Notes under the pieces: generated by a model | The model's database searches: none | What the model saw: the letters and a program-made list of their open reading frames with translations, nothing else | What the model was told of the DNA's origin: nothing | Part shown: positions 5,529 through 7,554 of the stretch, in pieces | How the letters are laid out: each line of letters opens with the position of its first letter | Numbering within the stretch: position 1 is the first letter of the stretch | Position numbers and translations under genes: made by a program | NCBI GenBank assembly: GCA_024408015.1 | Contig: JAKSVJ010000053.1 | Span: forward strand, 1 to 7,554 | DNA: 7,554 nucleotides | Reading direction: 5' to 3' | Source: Clostridia bacterium | GTDB lineage: Bacteria > Bacillota > Clostridia > Oscillospirales > CAG-272

Positions 5529-6260
5529 ATGATTAAAACAATTGTATGTAAAGACTATGATGAGATGTCTAAAAAGGCAGCTCAAATAGTTAAGGAACTT
5601 ATAATAAATAAGGAAGATTCTGTACTTGGACTCGCAACAGGTTCAAGTCCTGTAGGAATGTATAAGTGTCTTATAGAGGACTATAAGGCTGGAGTAATAT
5701 CATTTAAGAATATTAAGACTATTAATCTTGATGAGTATTATCCAATAGATCCAACTCATAATCAAAGCTACAGATATTTCATGAATGAAAATCTATTTGA
5801 CCATGTTGACATATGTAAAAGCAATACATATGTTCCAGATGGCTTGGCAAAAGATGTTGATAAATTTTGCGATGAATATGAGGCTTTGTATGACAAACTC
5901 GGCGGCGCTGACATACAAATACTAGGAATAGGTAGAAATGGCCATATAGGCTTTAATGAGCCATCAAATGAGCTTATTGATAAGACTCATTTAACAGATT
6001 TAAAAGAAGATACTATTAAAGCAAATGCTAGATTTTTTGATAGTATTAATGATGTTCCAACAAAGGCTATCACTATGGGAATTGGAACAATTATGAAAGC
6101 TAAAAAGATTATAGTAGTTGCAAATGGTGAAAACAAAGCTGATGCTGTATATAACATGTTAAAAGGACAAGTAACAGGAATGTGTCCAGCATCAATGCTT
6201 CAAAAACATCAAGATGCAACACTCATTTGTGATGAGTTAGCTTACAGCAAGTGCAAATAG
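5529..6260 (+). CDS. nagB: Glucosamine-6-phosphate deaminase
   Basis: NagB converts glucosamine-6-phosphate to fructose-6-phosphate and ammonia, the entry of amino sugars into glycolysis. The 243-residue protein is close in length to the short, monomeric B. subtilis type and lacks the C-terminal part of the allosteric 266-residue E. coli enzyme, so activation by GlcNAc-6-P is doubtful. Motifs are GLATGSSPVGMY (34-45, phosphate-binding loop), TINLDEYY (64-71) with the general-base D68, NQSYRYFM (78-85), and LGIGRNGHIGFNEP (132-145) with H139 and E144. N137 stands where E. coli has D141. VPTKAITMGIGTIMKAK (176-192) is also typical. No nagA (deacetylase) lies beside it. The next gene, a phosphohexomutase, starts 15 bp downstream and is probably in the same transcript. 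Confidence 0.96.
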   Translation: MIKTIVCKDYDEMSKKAAQIVKELIINKEDSVLGLATGSSPVGMYKCLIEDYKAGVISFKNIKTINLDEYYPIDPTHNQSYRYFMNENLFDHVDICKSNTYVPDGLAKDVDKFCDEYEALYDKLGGADIQILGIGRNGHIGFNEPSNELIDKTHLTDLKEDTIKANARFFDSINDVPTKAITMGIGTIMKAKKIIVVANGENKADAVYNMLKGQVTGMCPASMLQKHQDATLICDELAYSKCK

Positions 6261-6275
6261 AGAAAGAGAAAGACA

Positions 6276-7554
6276 ATGATTAAATTTGGTACTGGTGGTT
6301 GGAGAGCAGTTATTGGCTCTGACTTTATAGAAAACAACATAAGACTTGTTGCTGAGGGTGTTTGCGCTTTGGCAAAGGAAGAAGGAAAAACAGCAAAACC
6401 AATTGTTATTGGTTATGATCATAGATTTCTTTCAAAAGATGCAGCTAAATGGATGGCTGAAGTATTTGTTTCAAATGGATTTGAAGCTTGGATTATGAAC
6501 CGTTCGTCTCCAACACCACTTGTAATGCACACAGTTTTAAAACAAAAGTTGTATTACGGTGTAGAGATAACAGCTAGCCATAACCCAGCTAAATACAATG
6601 GCATTAAGCTTATAGTTGAAGATGGTAGAGATGCTTCTGTTGAAACAACAGACAAGCTTGAAGCTTTGATTGAAAAGAGTACTATTGGTGAGTACATTGA
6701 ATATACAAAAGCTAAAGATGATGGACTTATAAAAGTATTAAAGAACCCATTTAATGATTTTCTTGATGATATATTGAATGTACTTAATGTTAAGGCTATA
6801 AGAGAACATGGACCAAGAATTCTTTTTGACCCAATGTTTGGCTCTGGTACATATCCACTACAGGTAATCTTAAATACAGCAAGATGTACTGTTGATATGA
6901 TTCATAATACTCAAGATACACTCTTTGGTGGTCGTCTCCCAGCTCCATCTAGTAAGGGGCTTGAAGAATTAGCAGAAAAAGTGGTTGAGGGCGGATATGA
7001 ACTAGGTATTGCTCTTGATGGGGACGGAGATAGACTTGGTATCATTGACAAGAATGGCAGATATCTTTCAGCTAATGAAATACTTGTAATGCTTTATTGG
7101 TATTTACATGAGATTAAGGGTTGGAATGGACCTGTTGTTAGAAATCTTGCAACAACTCACATGCTCGATGCTGTGGCACACGGACTCGGTGAAGAATGCT
7201 ACGAAGTTCCAGTAGGATTTAAATATATTTCATCAAAGATTGATGAGGTTGATGCTGTACTTGGTGGAGAATCATCAGGTGGTCTTACAGTTCGTGGTCA
7301 TATTCATGGTAAAGATTCAATTTATGCAGCTTCACTATTTGTTGAGATGATATCAGTTCTTGATGAATCTCCAAGTGAAATAATGGACGAACTTGAAAAG
7401 AAGTATGGTCATTATGAAATGGTTGAAGACAATATCAAATTTACTGTTGAGCAGAAGTCATATGTTAACAAGGTAATATTTGAAGATAAGCAAATTCCAG
7501 ACTTTGGTGTTAAGATTGAACATGTATCATACGAAGATGGTTTAAAAGTATATT
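6276..7554 (+). CDS. Phosphoglucomutase/phosphomannomutase family protein, 3' end beyond window
   Basis: This alpha-D-phosphohexomutase family member moves phosphate between C1 and C6 of a hexose phosphate in the cytoplasm. The window holds 426 complete codons without a stop. Family members of this type are often about 470-500 residues, so the C-terminal phosphate-binding domain is partly missing. It opens with IKFGTGGWRAVIG (2-14). The phosphoserine loop is TASHNP (99-104) with S101, the metal-binding loop is DGDGDRLG (248-255), and the sugar-specificity loop is GGESSGG (330-336), followed by HGKDSIYA. Glucose versus mannose specificity cannot be read from this. It is unlikely to be GlmM, which usually begins with GTDGVRG. 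The start follows nagB by 15 bp with only an A/G-rich AAAGAGAAAGA upstream and no good ribosome site, so translation may depend on ribosomes from nagB. Confidence 0.9.
   Translation, partial: MIKFGTGGWRAVIGSDFIENNIRLVAEGVCALAKEEGKTAKPIVIGYDHRFLSKDAAKWMAEVFVSNGFEAWIMNRSSPTPLVMHTVLKQKLYYGVEITASHNPAKYNGIKLIVEDGRDASVETTDKLEALIEKSTIGEYIEYTKAKDDGLIKVLKNPFNDFLDDILNVLNVKAIREHGPRILFDPMFGSGTYPLQVILNTARCTVDMIHNTQDTLFGGRLPAPSSKGLEELAEKVVEGGYELGIALDGDGDRLGIIDKNGRYLSANEILVMLYWYLHEIKGWNGPVVRNLATTHMLDAVAHGLGEECYEVPVGFKYISSKIDEVDAVLGGESSGGLTVRGHIHGKDSIYAASLFVEMISVLDESPSEIMDELEKKYGHYEMVEDNIKFTVEQKSYVNKVIFEDKQIPDFGVKIEHVSYEDGLKVY

Noticed and set aside
1..7554. tRNA, rRNA, CRISPR array, insertion sequence or prophage element
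   Set aside because: No spaced direct-repeat array, terminal inverted repeat with transposase, integrase or tRNA-like cloverleaf was seen on either strand.

Overview
The window is AT-rich and looks like chromosomal DNA from a low-GC Firmicute. A gut or rumen Clostridia/Lachnospiraceae-type anaerobe that uses uronates or pectin is the best guess. The reasons are strong GGAGG-type ribosome sites, AGA as the main arginine codon, clostridial-style NagB and phosphohexomutase sequences, and a compact mannonate-to-pyruvate operon. The taxonomic call is inference.

Layout. Positions 1-186 hold a non-coding control region. It is followed by a rightward three-gene operon: uxuA (187-1221), eda (1238-1822) and kdgK (1819-2841). 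These encode mannonate dehydratase, KDPG aldolase and KDG kinase, which together convert D-mannonate to pyruvate and glyceraldehyde-3-phosphate. A hairpin at 2865-2913 ends the operon and, with T-rich flanks on both sides, probably also terminates the converging leftward gene. That gene (2932-3708) encodes an uncharacterised 258-residue membrane protein with two cysteine clusters. Upstream of it on the same strand lies gdhA (3856-5214), an NADP-type glutamate dehydrogenase with a clear promoter and its own strong terminator (3798-3838).

A 314-bp AT-rich intergenic region (5215-5528) separates gdhA from the divergent nagB (5529-6260, glucosamine-6-phosphate deaminase). A phosphoglucomutase/phosphomannomutase-family gene follows 15 bp after nagB and runs off the right edge (6276-7554). 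The nagB promoter is nearly consensus and is surrounded by inverted repeats and four copies of AAGACT.

How the genes fit together. The left operon feeds sugar acids into lower glycolysis. The right side releases ammonia and fructose-6-phosphate from amino sugar (NagB), isomerises hexose phosphates (mutase) and assimilates ammonia into glutamate (GdhA).

I see mostly ordinary central and accessory metabolism. I found no mobile element, CRISPR array, RNA gene or defence system. The parts least explained are the cysteine-rich membrane protein and the small palindromic or repeated elements in the three intergenic regions.
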